Assembly: GCA_013306675.1 (NCBI GenBank)
Contig: JABLUY010000059.1
Coordinates: 70,568-134,567, forward strand
DNA from: Thraustochytrium sp. TN22
Taxonomy: Eukaryota; Sar; Bigyra; Thraustochytrida; Thraustochytriidae
Length of the DNA stretch: 64,000 nucleotides
Direction of reading: 5' to 3'
How positions within the stretch are numbered: the stretch's first letter is position 1; every line of letters begins with the position of its first letter. The notes beneath the pieces are model-generated. The model saw nothing but the letters and a program-made list of their open reading frames with translations, was not told where the DNA came from and did not search any database. The translations under genes and the position numbers were made by a program. Shown one piece after another: positions 1 through 10,043 of this stretch.

Positions 1-1236
1 GGCGCTCGCTCCGCTCTGGCCGACCTACCCGACTGCCGTTCGGTTCACCACACCAATGTGGAAACCTCCTCGCCATTTGCGCCCGCCGTTCAATCCTGGA
101 TAGAGTGGAATCGCGCACCGGCCTGGCAGTCAGAGGTCCCGCGTCGTCGTCGTCGTCGAAGTATCCGAGGCACGAAGAAAAGCCGCCAGCACAATCGCAC
201 GCTGAGGCGCATCTGGCAACCGGTCTGCACCAGCACCTCTCCGGGTGTCAAACTGGATGCCCGGCGGGCTCGGGGTCGGCACCCCTCAGCCATCCCGCAG
301 ACGGCCAGCCCGCCCCGAGCCACAGCTGCGACCGGGACAACCCTTTTAGAGCCCGCTTCTCTCGTGCAGCTGGGCGACTGCCTCCCGCATTCTGAGGGTG
401 CCTTGGAAGTGTGCTGGAGGATCGATTCTCCAGCACTCTATATGGCAAGGAGCGGCACAGCTCAATCCGCGTCCTGGGGGCGAGAACAAGGCAACCCACG
501 CCCGTGACGCAGCCTGCGCCATGTCGCCGTGGGCGATGCCTCAGATGCGTGCACGATCTTCCTTCCAGATGAGTAAGTTCGCCTCGACGATCCCGATCTG
601 GCAAGCCGCCGCTTCTACTTGTTTCTGCGCCACCTGAAGAGACAGAAAGTATAGATTTCTGTGACTTCATCACACTGTGACGTCGCCCTCACATTTCGCA
701 CCGAGGCTGCGTCGCATGCCAATTGCAGCCTGCAGACAGTCCTGAATTTCAACTGGTTGCAAGACAAAGTCTCTCCGTGCGCTGACAGTGAGCAAGCTCA
801 TCAATCAAGCAGATCACAAGTCACTTCGATTCGAACCCTTGCCGCTGGCGGTCGACCCCGGATCGCGGCGGCCGCAACGAAGTGACCTGCGTGCGTCACT
901 AGCTCGGACGCGAGCAACGCCGCCATCGCGCCGCTGCAGCACACCACCTCGCCTGCTACAAAGAGCGCTGCCCGGCTGCATCTTTTCACGCAGTCAACAC
1001 CGTGTGCCACGCCACGCCAAGGGATTGTAACAGTGTACAAAGTTGGCCCACGTCCAGTTTATCGGTTTTTAGGAGCTCTCAGAGAGACGCATCGTTCGCC
1101 TTTAGAGTCCGACTAATGAAGTTGCGCTGTGCACAGGTGGCCAGCTCATGCGCCTGGATGCCTCCCGTCCCCTGTGGCTGGCTAGATTGCGAACGCATGC
1201 AGCGCAGCGAACGATCCGCTCGCTCGTGTTCGTGTT
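1..1236. other. Intergenic stretch, no gene recognised
   Basis: Several short open frames occur on both strands, but none has recognisable domains or the strong third-position GC bias of the neighbouring genes. The stretch holds no evident RNA gene. It lies beyond the 3' end of the cytochrome b5 reductase gene. Confidence 0.5.
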
Positions 1237-1398
1237 GCGCCCAATTAGCTGGTGTCGCGCCCAACTTGCTCGTCTTGCGCCCAACTTGCACATGTCGAGC
1301 CCAACCTGCTCGTGTCGCGGCCACCCTGCTCATGTCGCGCCCAAATCGCTCGTCTCGCGCGCACCTCACTCGTGAGTCGCGCCCAGGTCGCTCCCGCC
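1237..1398. repeat. 20-bp minisatellite, about 8 copies
   Basis: The core gcgcccaacttgctcgtgtc recurs with starts at 1237, 1257, 1277, 1297, 1317, 1337 and 1357, and a diverged copy begins near 1379. The period of 20 is not a multiple of three, so the array is not a coding repeat. It sits about 60 bp past the stop codon of the reductase gene and is probably in its 3' UTR or terminator region. Confidence 0.8.
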
Positions 1399-1459
1399 AC
1401 GCCTTCTCTTCAGTTTGCGTCGCTCAGTCTGTAGGCAGCGTGCTCTTCCGTAGTTTGAA

Positions 1460-2473
1460 TTAGAACTTAAAGACCTGGTCCTTGGAGTAGCCGATCTTCT
1501 CGCAGAGGCCGCCGACAGGACCCTGCTCGGTCTTGGAGGCCTTGGGACCGGAAACGGACTCCATGAGGCCCTTGGGGCCGCAGACAAAGATCATGCAGTC
1601 CTCGCTGGGCGCGGGCAGCTGGTCGCGGATCATGTCCTCGGAGACGAAGCCGGTGCCGCCCTTCCACTTGGAGGGCGGCTTGTCGAGGGTGTAGTAGACC
1701 TTGAAGGTGGGGTAGAGGTATTCGAGGGCGTCGAGCTCGTCGCGCAGGAGGATATCGTCCTCGGTGACGTTGGCAAAGATAAGGCTGACCTCGGTGCGGT
1801 CGTCCGGGTTGCTGAGGATCTCGCGAATGACCTGGAGCATGGGGGTGATGCCCGTGCCGCCGGCCACCATGCCGATGCGCTTGACCATGTTCTTCTTGTA
1901 GGCAATCTTCTTGAACGGGCCCTTCATGTCGAGCGAGTCACCCGGCTTGAGCGAGTCAATGTGGCGCGACATGACGCCGCCCGGCTCCGGGTACACCTTG
2001 ACCATGAGGTCGAGGAAGCCTCGCTGGTGGTTGAGCGACACCGGCGTGTACGGGCGCATCACATCCTTGCCGTTGATCTTGGCACGCGCCATGAGCACGC
2101 TGGCCACGAAGAGGCCGGCCTCGTGGTCATCGCTCGGCAGCGCGAAACGCAGCAGCTTCGTGTTGTGCGAGACGTTCGTGACGGTCTTGAGCTTGAAGCT
2201 GCGGAACTCCGACGGCGACAGCGCCGCCTTGGCGCCGCCCTCTGTCTGCGGTGCCTCGGCCTGCGCGGCGCCGCCCGTCGCCGTCGCCGCCGCGGCGGCG
2301 CTCAGCACGCCCACCGCGCCCACCGCCGCCAGCCCGAGCCGCCGCCGCTGCTCCTGCTGCTGCTGCTGCTGCTGCGCCGAGGTCGACGCGAGCCGCCGCG
2401 CCGCCGTCCACCGCGCCACGCGCCCCGCCGCGACCCTGCCGGCCGCCTCGCTCGCCCGCGCCGCCAGCATCAT
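1460..2473 (-). CDS. NADH-cytochrome b5 reductase, mitochondrial (MCR1/CYB5R type)
   Basis: About 337 residues. This FAD enzyme passes electrons from NADH to cytochrome b5 or a related haem acceptor. The FAD-binding motif RPYTPVS, the loop GGVMSRHIDSLKPGD, the NAD-binding GGTGITPM and the late CGPKGLM are all visible in the expected order. The chosen start (MMLAARASEAAGR) gives an arginine/alanine-rich, acid-poor presequence, then a short glutamine run, a hydrophobic stretch (LGLAAVGAVGVLSAAAAA) and the catalytic domain. That arrangement matches yeast Mcr1, an intermembrane-space or outer-membrane enzyme. The frame stays open 34 codons further upstream, but that part looks like UTR. No introns are needed. 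Family certain; location inferred. Confidence 0.93.
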   Translation of the reverse strand: MMLAARASEAAGRVAAGRVARWTAARRLASTSAQQQQQQQEQRRRLGLAAVGAVGVLSAAAAATATGGAAQAEAPQTEGGAKAALSPSEFRSFKLKTVTNVSHNTKLLRFALPSDDHEAGLFVASVLMARAKINGKDVMRPYTPVSLNHQRGFLDLMVKVYPEPGGVMSRHIDSLKPGDSLDMKGPFKKIAYKKNMVKRIGMVAGGTGITPMLQVIREILSNPDDRTEVSLIFANVTEDDILLRDELDALEYLYPTFKVYYTLDKPPSKWKGGTGFVSEDMIRDQLPAPSEDCMIFVCGPKGLMESVSGPKASKTEQGPVGGLCEKIGYSKDQVFKF

Positions 2474-2575
2474 CCTGCCGCTCCGCCTGCTGCTGTCCTC
2501 GCTCGCTCGCTGCCGCGCTCCGAGTCTGCGTCGATGATTTGGATTTGCTGCTCGATCCTTCTCATTCGCTCTCAC

Positions 2576-4379
2576 GCAGCCTCATGATGACCTCACCTCA
2601 ATGCTCAGTCAAATCTCTCCCTGGTGACTTGAACGCCGGCAGCCTCAGTGGCACTGTCAGTGAGGCCGGGCTGCGGCTCACCACCAAGATCAGCTGCCCT
2701 CCGACTGAGGATCAGGCTGGCAGCCGCGCACGCTGCGAGTCAGGGCACGTCAATGTCAACGCCGCCGTGTTCGACAGCAAGGGCGGCACTGCTGGCTGGC
2801 ACTGGCAGACAGCAGACTCCTTTTGGGCTCGCGACGCCGCCGGTGACGCCCTCCGAGTCCGAGTCCGCGTAGGCGTAGTAGGGGCACCAGGAGTACCCAC
2901 CTTGCCACCACCACCAAGACCTGCGCCCCCGGCTGCTCGTGCTGTGCTTGTGCTGGTGGACTCTTGCTGGTGCTCTCCAAGACGCCGGACTCCGCGCAGC
3001 AAGACGCCAAACAACCATTATCGAATCGACCCGGTCGGCCTGCATTGAGCTCACGAGCGGCTCGCTCGCGCACGCGCGCTACGAGCTTGAGCGCTCCACC
3101 ACAGCGCAGGCAGGGCGCCTTTGCGCCGTTTGCGGGCGGCGCCAGGCCGGGCTGAGGGCTGGGCTGAGAGACACTGACAGCGAGACATGGGCGCTGAAGA
3201 CCCAGCGCTGACCGACTGAACGAACTCGGTTGCTACCCGGGTACTAGCTTCACATGGCATGGAGGAGGCCGGGACCGCGGCGCGCGACTGCTGCGCCGAG
3301 CTGAGCGCAGGGTAGTCAATCTGCCCATCAGCAGCGCAAGATGCATGACTTTTGAGGCGCTCGAGCCCGAGTGCTTGCACTGGTAGAGCAGGGGTGCCGC
3401 TTCTGCGTTCGACACGGAGGGACCAGACTGGCCTCAGCCTGCGTCGAGGCCACGGCGCGAGCTGCGGACCGGGATAAGGGCAGAGTATCCGCTCGCGTCA
3501 GCCGAAAGACCTGCTCGACTTGCTGCAAGAGATGCAAGCCCGGCCTGCATCGTTGTTGCCGTCATCCGTCGTCGCTCGCGCTCGCCATGGTGCTCCGCTT
3601 CGTGGCAAGCTCGCCCGGACGGTCGCCGTATGCATACCCCGTCGCTCGAGTTGGTCGAGGTTTCCTCCAAGTAGCGAGGTCATGGGTCGAAAGGCCCTCG
3701 CCACCGAACTGCCTGCCGATGCCGAGGTGAACTAAAGGCAAGGAGATGGCGCGCCGGGACCGGCGCCCTTGAGCCGCGCATGGACCACGGGACGGAAATG
3801 GCGGGGTCCAACGACCCATGAAGGAGAATACCCTCCTTGAGCTGGGCAACGTGCCAAGGCCGGTTTCGATCGGCATGAATGGGGTCAACTCTACGGTACC
3901 CGGTACTCCTCCCGTTCGTGCAAAGGCTTGGTCCGGAGAACGACCAGGCCCAGCTCCGGATACGTGAGAGTCACACGCGCATCCCGACGACAGCCAGGTC
4001 GAGCCGGTGCAGAAGATCGATCTCCACCAGTCCACAACGCGCGGCGCTTCAAGGAACACACGTTGGTGATTACCATGGCGGTCAATCCAAACGTTGCTGG
4101 ACCTGTCGAGTCTGTCCTGCTGTGCATGGCGCAGGATGAGTGCCGTGCCATGGTGACATCTAAAGTCTTCCCAGGACTTTTGCTGTATTCGCCCGAGTTC
4201 CTACGCAAGGACAGGCAGATGGAGTTCTCCGGTCTTCCTCACGGTTGCGACGGGTCCTTTGGCGAGGGGTGAGCTTGTGACGCACTCGGCGGTTATCAAC
4301 GACCCGTTGCACGCCGATTCAGTGCAGAAGTTTCGCTGAAAGCGCACTTTTCCTTTTGACATCGTCCATGCACGCAGGC
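2576..4379. other. Gene-poor stretch, nothing convincing
   Basis: This stretch separates the divergent reductase and cyclic-nucleotide-binding genes. Short open frames are present on both strands but carry no recognisable motif, and GC content is lower and more mixed than in the genes. GGTACC-type palindromes occur near 3236 and 3893. One frame around 4075-4270 begins MAVNPNVAGPVESVLLCMA and could be a small gene, but nothing supports it beyond being open. Confidence 0.4.
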
Positions 4380-4708
4380 CACGCGCGCTCGGCCGCGGCG
4401 TCCTGCGGCTCGGCGTGGTGCGCCAGAGCACCATGCGTTTCACCGACAGCGGCGGCGACGCCGGGATGCAGCTGGAGCTTGAGGCCAGCTTCGTGACGCA
4501 TTCGGTCTGTCCGTGTCACAGCGCGGTCCTCCGACGAGGCGCTCGCGGTCCCCTGGCGGCGCGGTCAGACCTCGTGGAGGCGGTCAAGCAAGCGCGAGGT
4601 CCAGCTGACTCTCACCGCGGAAGATCTCGACGCTTGGCTGCCCAGCTGGGCCGAGTGCCAGCACTGGCACCAGGGCCGCTCCAAGTCGCTCGTGACATGC
4701 TGCTAGCA
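4380..4708 (+). pseudogene. Possible decayed coding fragment
   Basis: One frame from about 4395 reads LRLGVVRQSTMRFTDSGGDA and continues with codon use like real genes here. A second frame from about 4598 reads REVQLTLTAEDLDAWLPSW and continues similarly to a stop near 4708. The two lie in different frames with no obvious intron between them, so this may be the remnant of a former host gene, or part of a gene whose splicing was not resolved. Family not recognised. Low confidence. Confidence 0.22.
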
Positions 4709-5167
4709 AAGTACCCCAGGGTACCTTGGAAATAACGCCGGTCCCGCTAAGATCCATCTGTTCCCTTGCCAAAATCTGCGACCTGTTCCTTTGCCAAAGC
4801 TCGCGAGCGTTGGATCCATACCCAGCGGGCTCGACAACCCTCGCCGGCAAGCCACGGAGCATGGTCTTGCGCTGCTTGGGCTCGCGTTCTGCATCGGTGC
4901 CGGTTCCGTTCCAGGAATCAAGGCGTTGAGAAAGGGAACTCCACATCGACTTCGTTTTTCTAAGCTAGCCTAATTGGAGCTCATGGTCAACTCGGAGCGG
5001 CTTGCTTGCTGCACCGTGACGGCCAGCTGCGCCGTGCATCCAAAGGTGCGGGCGCAGGGCGCGCGCGCGCGCGCGCGCACGCGAGCGAGCGAGCAAACCG
5101 GCCCGCCCGCCCGTCTGCACGCACGCAGGCAGGCTCGCAGGCACGCAGACACGCACGCTCGCTCGCG

Positions 5168-7120
5168 ATGGCTTTCGTTACGGACGCGACGCCGCTTGAG
5201 GAGCAAGCCTCGCAGCAGCAGGAGCAAAGTGAGGAGGACACGGAGCTTTCGATGCCAGCTGAGGCGCTGGCAGCTCACGAACATGCGCTGACGAGCACGG
5301 CAGAAGACGCCGCGCTCGCCGCACCACGACGGGATGTGGTGATGCGCGAGATCGAGACGCAAAAGGCCAAGGTGCGCGAGAAGTTCGCCTTGCTGCGGGC
5401 ACTGGACGACGGTAGCATGGAGGGCGGCGCGCAGAACGACCGGTCAGGAGACCTGACCCGACTGCGCAGCGCGCTGCAGGGGTCTGCCAAGAGCGAGTCC
5501 ATCTTCCCGCAGTGGCTCGCGCAGCGGGAGGACTTCCAGTGCGTCTTCCCGCGGTTCTCGTCCAAACCGATGCGCGTCGAGGACACCGTCCTCTTCGGCA
5601 TGGACAAGGAGGTAAAGCTGCGCACGACCGAGGACATCGACACGACCGTACGCTTCCTGCAGCAGTTCTCCGCGTTCAGGGACCTAGCTCCTGACCTTGG
5701 CCGGCAGCTGACCAAGATCATTCGAGTCGAGCGCCGAGCGCCCGGTGACCTCCTGTATCGTGCCAACGAGTCTGCCAACACGGTCTACTTTATTCTGCGC
5801 GGCGGCGTGGAGCTCCGCGGCAGGACAGGTACCGCGCCAGCGTGCCCGCCGCCCGTGCTGGCCGCCTCGCCCTCCTTTCTGGTGCTGCCCACGGTTGCTC
5901 AGCAGCCCGAGGAGGACGAGGAGAACAACAACAGCGCTGGCACTATGGTGGACGGAAAAGACGCCAGCGCCGAGACCGACTTGGGCCCGCGTGTACTGCA
6001 GGTCGGCGAGATGTGCGGCGCCGAAGCGCTCTCGGACGACCTGAACCGAATCAATCGCTGGGACGCACGCTGCTGCGCGCCGCGGAGCGGTGGTACCAGC
6101 GGCGGCGGCGGCGGCAGCGGTATCCTTAGCTCTGGCCCGGGTGAGAATGACACAGCCCTTGTTACGTGTGGCCCAGGCGTCGCCGCCGAGGACCTGAGCG
6201 GCGGCGACGCCGAGGTGGTCCTCCTCGCGCTGAGCGGGCAGGACTTTCGCGCCACCACCAAGGTCTATCTGCAGTCGCAGCATGCGCGTCTGAGCAAGTT
6301 CCTGCAGACGCAAGTGCCCCTCTTTCGCGGCTGGAGCAAGCACCGCGTGAACCAGGTGGCGCCCTTGCTCACGGAGCGGCGCTTCCGGCCCGGCGACGTG
6401 GTGCAGCGCACCGGGGATCCGGCTGGCGACCTGTACTTTGTATTGGAGGGCGTCTGCGACGCGGAGCGCGAGGTGTCCCGAGTACAGGCAAATCGCTGGC
6501 CCAAGGCGCTTGTACGCTCCGAATCGTCCTGCGTCTTGCAGCACGAGACCCGCGAGACACGCATGGTCAAGTCCGTGAAGCTCGCCGAGCTGCGGCCAGG
6601 CGCGTACTTTGGTGAGGAGTACCTCATTGGCTACCAAGAGCGCCGCACCACGGTCTCCGCGACGCGCATCACCACGCTTCTCTGTTTGGCCAAGCGGCAC
6701 CTGTCTGAGATGTTCTCCTCGCGCATGGTGCACGACATCAAGCTGCGTCACGACGCGCTCTTTACGAGCGACGAGGACATTCTCGCCGAGCATGAGCACG
6801 CGCGTCGCCTGCAGCGCGAGTATGAGGCGCTTAAGCGTGCCGCCTTTGGGCCGGGCTACGAGAGCCGCCGCTCCGGAGCTGCCGACGCCGACGCTGCGAG
6901 GTTGAACAAGCCAATGCGCACAAGCGGCGGCGGCGGCGGCGGCGGTGGTGTCACGCACGGCAGGACTCGCGACCATCGCCGCAGCCTGCGTCCTGCTCGC
7001 TCTCTTCCGCAGCTCGAGTCGGGCGGCGCCAGTGAGCGCTCGCGCCGCCTGGGGAGGCGTACTGGCAACAACACCAAGAGTGCCGCGACGCTCCCGGCGC
7101 TCCTGAACAAGCCTCGCTGA
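5168..7120 (+). CDS. Protein with two cyclic-nucleotide-binding domains
   Basis: About 650 residues, with start MAFVTDATPLEEQ chosen because the upstream frame is an arginine/alanine-rich UTR-like stretch with GC repeats. Two CRP/PKA-R type domains are visible. The first, around residues 165-320, runs VRFLQQFSAFRDLAPDLGRQ to VYFILRGGVELRGR and is interrupted by an insert. The second, around 385-530, has FLQTQVPLFRGWSKHR, the glycine motif GDLYFVLEG and the cassette-like GAYFGEEYLIGYQERRTT. In the second the usual RTA is RTT, so cAMP or cGMP binding is uncertain. No kinase domain, membrane segment or channel pore is present. The tail has an octaglycine run and a basic end. It resembles the stand-alone CNBD proteins common in flagellated protists. 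Function not determinable. Confidence 0.85.
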   Translation: MAFVTDATPLEEQASQQQEQSEEDTELSMPAEALAAHEHALTSTAEDAALAAPRRDVVMREIETQKAKVREKFALLRALDDGSMEGGAQNDRSGDLTRLRSALQGSAKSESIFPQWLAQREDFQCVFPRFSSKPMRVEDTVLFGMDKEVKLRTTEDIDTTVRFLQQFSAFRDLAPDLGRQLTKIIRVERRAPGDLLYRANESANTVYFILRGGVELRGRTGTAPACPPPVLAASPSFLVLPTVAQQPEEDEENNNSAGTMVDGKDASAETDLGPRVLQVGEMCGAEALSDDLNRINRWDARCCAPRSGGTSGGGGGSGILSSGPGENDTALVTCGPGVAAEDLSGGDAEVVLLALSGQDFRATTKVYLQSQHARLSKFLQTQVPLFRGWSKHRVNQVAPLLTERRFRPGDVVQRTGDPAGDLYFVLEGVCDAEREVSRVQANRWPKALVRSESSCVLQHETRETRMVKSVKLAELRPGAYFGEEYLIGYQERRTTVSATRITTLLCLAKRHLSEMFSSRMVHDIKLRHDALFTSDEDILAEHEHARRLQREYEALKRAAFGPGYESRRSGAADADAARLNKPMRTSGGGGGGGGVTHGRTRDHRRSLRPARSLPQLESGGASERSRRLGRRTGNNTKSAATLPALLNKPR

Positions 7121-7521
7121 CCAACACCAACCTGAAAAGTCGTACCATAATTAGTCAGAGCTCACGTTGACCTGGATCAAACCTTGCAAACATCGAGGGG
7201 TCGAGAGCGCGCCGCGCCGTGCGAGTCTGCGCGCGACGCAAGAGCGTGCCGGACCGCCCGAGCCCTCAGGCTCGCTCTAGCTAGCTAACCAGGTAGCTAG
7301 GAGACACATGCTACCCGTCTCAGAGTGAGTCAGATGACTGTTGCGTCGGGGCAGCGGCTGCCAGCCTGAGGTGCCCAGGCGGACTCGGCAGGTCGATTCG
7401 CTCGCCTCGCGTCGCCTGGCCTCGCCTGGCCTCGCGACCCTCTGGGGCGCGCGGGCAGGCACGGCCGTCGGCGGCAGACGGCTGCAGCAATCGCGGCGTG
7501 CAGTGCGGCCGCTCGCTCAGG
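7121..7521. other. Intergenic, putative promoter region
   Basis: About 400 bp between two co-oriented genes. It contains CTAGCTAGC-like palindromes near 7275-7290 and a repeated gcctcgcctggcctcg tract near 7405-7440. No gene seen. Confidence 0.4.
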
Positions 7522-8700
7522 ATGGCAGTCATCACGGCCGTGGAGGAGGAGAATGACCAGCAGCTGCAGCAAAAGGACCAGCAGCAAGAACCGGTCGCGG
7601 GCTCCTCTCTGCAGGCGCGACGCGCGGCTCTGCGCGAGGAGCGCGGGGCGCGCGAGGCGGCAGTGCCGCGGTGGCTGCCAGGGCGAGGCGTGCTGTTGCG
7701 CAACCTGAATGCGGTCGGGCGGAAACCGACGCCGAGCGCGGCGGTGAACGTGACCGTGGCCGCAGTGACATGCTTTGGTGTGCTCGTCATGCTGCTGCTG
7801 CGGTCTGTGTGGTACGGGATGCTAGTGCTCGTGCCGGTTGGCGCGTACGCGGTCCTGTGGATGCTGTACCCGATGGTGGAGCCCTCGGACGGGTCCGGGC
7901 GCGCCGTGGAGATTATGGACAAGCATCCGTACTTGCGACAGGCGCAGCTGGAAGGCTGCGACGTGCTCTTCAGCCGATCGCGCAGCAATTCCGCGCGCGT
8001 GCGCGAGACTGTCATCACGGACGGTGCAGTGGAGGTGCTGCTGGACGCCGGGCTGCGCTTCGAGACAGACGCGGCCGTGGTGAGCCGCGTCCTGGCGACC
8101 ATGGCCAACCTCGCCAAGCATCCAGAGCTGGCCGCAGAGCTGGTCCGCGACGACGTCGTCGAGCTCGTGCTGGCCTGGATGAAGGCACATTTGCAGCGCG
8201 AGGCGGTGCAGAAGCACGCGCTCGTCTTGTTGGCAACGCTGGCAGCCTCCCCGGAGGACACCAGCGTTCAGGCGGCGGTACGTGCGCGCGCACGTGCTGC
8301 CGAGGCGGTAGACCTCATCTGCGTCATCATGGACGCGCACGTTGGCGTGCACCGCGTGCAGCAGTGGAGCTGCGTTCTGCTCGCCAACCTGACGGCGGCC
8401 GAGGAGACCGCCAGCAGCGCCGAGCAGCTCCACCGTGCGGGCGCCGTGGCGCAAGTCACCAAGATGCTGCAGAACCACCCCTCCGATGAGGTTCTGCAGC
8501 AGATTGGCCTTGGGGTGTTGGCACAGTGCCTGACCAAGAATGCGCAGAATCCGGATTGGGAGCGTCGCGTCGCTGCGCTCAAGGCGTCCGGTGGGGCCAC
8601 CACGCTGGATGTGGTGCACGCGGCGCGCGAGCGCTTTCCCGAGTCGGCGGAAATTCAATCCTTTTCGCAGCGCATTTTGCAGGACTGCGCTCGCGCATGA
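7522..8700 (+). CDS. Membrane-anchored armadillo-repeat protein
   Basis: About 392 residues from MAVITAVEEENDQQ. An N-terminal, charged, arginine-rich region is followed around residues 75-115 by two closely spaced hydrophobic segments (AAVTCFGVLVMLLLRSV and MLVLVPVGAYAVLWMLY). The rest is an alpha-helical armadillo/HEAT-like array, for example LATMANLAKHPELAAELVRD and CVLLANLTAAEETASSAEQL. The build is a short membrane hairpin with a soluble helical-repeat domain. No orthologue was recognised by name. Cellular membrane and partner are unknown. Confidence 0.75.
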   Translation: MAVITAVEEENDQQLQQKDQQQEPVAGSSLQARRAALREERGAREAAVPRWLPGRGVLLRNLNAVGRKPTPSAAVNVTVAAVTCFGVLVMLLLRSVWYGMLVLVPVGAYAVLWMLYPMVEPSDGSGRAVEIMDKHPYLRQAQLEGCDVLFSRSRSNSARVRETVITDGAVEVLLDAGLRFETDAAVVSRVLATMANLAKHPELAAELVRDDVVELVLAWMKAHLQREAVQKHALVLLATLAASPEDTSVQAAVRARARAAEAVDLICVIMDAHVGVHRVQQWSCVLLANLTAAEETASSAEQLHRAGAVAQVTKMLQNHPSDEVLQQIGLGVLAQCLTKNAQNPDWERRVAALKASGGATTLDVVHAARERFPESAEIQSFSQRILQDCARA

Positions 8701-9476
8701 GTGAGCAGGGCCTCTCGTGTGACCGAAAAGGGTAGCCTTGGGTAGCTTTCATGCGTCACTGACTCTGATGAGATCAGTACCCGGGCCTGGGTACCAGGGT
8801 ACCACCAATTTTTTCTGGGTATGTGGTCCTCGGCGCTTTCAAACTTGAATTTCAGGCTGTGTTTGCTCTGCTCTGCTCTGCTCTGGTGGTGCATCGATCG
8901 TGGGGCATCACGCGGAGCCAGTCTCACCACACCTCACCACACGATGGGCAGGGTCGAGCACGTTCATCGTGCGAGCAGGAAAGCTGCATTGTCGTGAGGT
9001 GACGCGGTGTATACCTGCGCCCGTCTACACTCGCATGCTCTCTGTCCAGCAAGCAAGCATGCAAGCAAGCAAGTGCAAAGTGATAAAAGGGCAGCTCTGT
9101 TGTCTTCTTGGTTGTTCTCGTACTTCTTCGGAAAGAGCTCTCCTGCGGTCATCCTCATGGCCATCACACCGTCGCCGTGCGCAGCGGCGGCTCGCCCGCT
9201 TCTCCAAATACTCGCGCCCGCCCCCTTTTGGTCGTTGGTCGCACTCGGTGCGCATCATGACATCGATCAACACGGGGCACCACCAAATCCACCACCACCA
9301 CCCGCCGGCCGGCTGCGCACGCGCAAACGAGCAGGCGGCGGCGGGGCCGCAAAGAGGTGAGTTGACGGCATCGGCGACGGAGACGGCGTCCTTGCGTGTC
9401 GCTCTCTCCTCGGTCGTCTCGTCCTCCTTCTCATCTCTCATTAGGCATAGCAGGGCAGGCGCATGGCGCAAGCCGC
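8701..9476. other. Convergent intergenic stretch
   Basis: This lies between two genes pointing towards each other. It has a cluster of GGTACC palindromes at 8777-8805, a short ctctg repeat at 8868-8886 and an agcaagcatgcaagc repeat near 9050-9075. No gene recognised. Confidence 0.45.
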
Positions 9477-10043
9477 TTAGGCGCTCGGGGTCTGGGACGC
9501 GGCCTTGGCGGCCTTGGCCGCCTTGCGGTCGCGCACCGCCTGGGCCTTGGCCTTGCGGGCCTCGGCCTGCTCCTTGAGCTGCTGCTCCTTGGCCGTCTCG
9601 GCCTTGAGCACGAAGATGCTCTCCATGAGGTTGCGCTTCGTCTTGAACTTGTTACCCTTGGCCTGCATGTAAAGCTCGCGGTAGGTGAACTTGTCGATCT
9701 TCTTCTGCTCGCGGTACTTCTTGAGCAGGCGGCGCAGCACGCGCTGCCGGCGAATCCAGAGCACCTTGAAGGGCAGGCGCGCGTTGGCCGTACCCTTGCG
9801 GCGGCCGAAGCCGGTGTGGCGGCCCTTGCGCTTGGCCTCGAGGTACTCGCGCACGCGCGCGCGCGAGTGCACGGTCTCGGGCTTCTTGATCACGAGGCCA
9901 TCCTTGATGAGCTTGCTCACGGTCTTGCGCGAGTTCGCCGGCTGGATGTCCGCCAGCGCATTCGGGTCCAGCCACACCTTGCGCTTGCCGCACTTGAGCA
10001 CGGACGCCGCCAGCCGCTTCTGCAGCTTCAGACCCGCCGGCAT
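9477..10043 (-). CDS. RPL19: Large-subunit ribosomal protein eL19
   Basis: 188 residues, the normal length for eukaryotic L19. It is a cytosolic 60S protein with a basic globular N-terminus and a long C-terminal helix. Diagnostic segments are visible: [20 protein letters not shown] near the start, the loop [20 protein letters not shown] with [10 protein letters not shown], and [20 protein letters not shown]. The tail is the typical Ala/Lys-rich helix. The start is the first in-frame ATG and begins MPAGLKLQ. The gene is intronless here, unlike in most animals. Confidence 0.97.
   Translation of the reverse strand: MPAGLKLQKRLAASVLKCGKRKVWLDPNALADIQPANSRKTVSKLIKDGLVIKKPETVHSRARVREYLEAKRKGRHTGFGRRKGTANARLPFKVLWIRRQRVLRRLLKKYREQKKIDKFTYRELYMQAKGNKFKTKRNLMESIFVLKAETAKEQQLKEQAEARKAKAQAVRDRKAAKAAKAASQTPSA

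Noticed and set aside
3370-3420. tRNA-like phrase (tggtagagcagg ... gcgttcgacacgg)
   Set aside because: It has a D-loop-like and T-loop-like element, but no acceptor or anticodon stem pairs around it.
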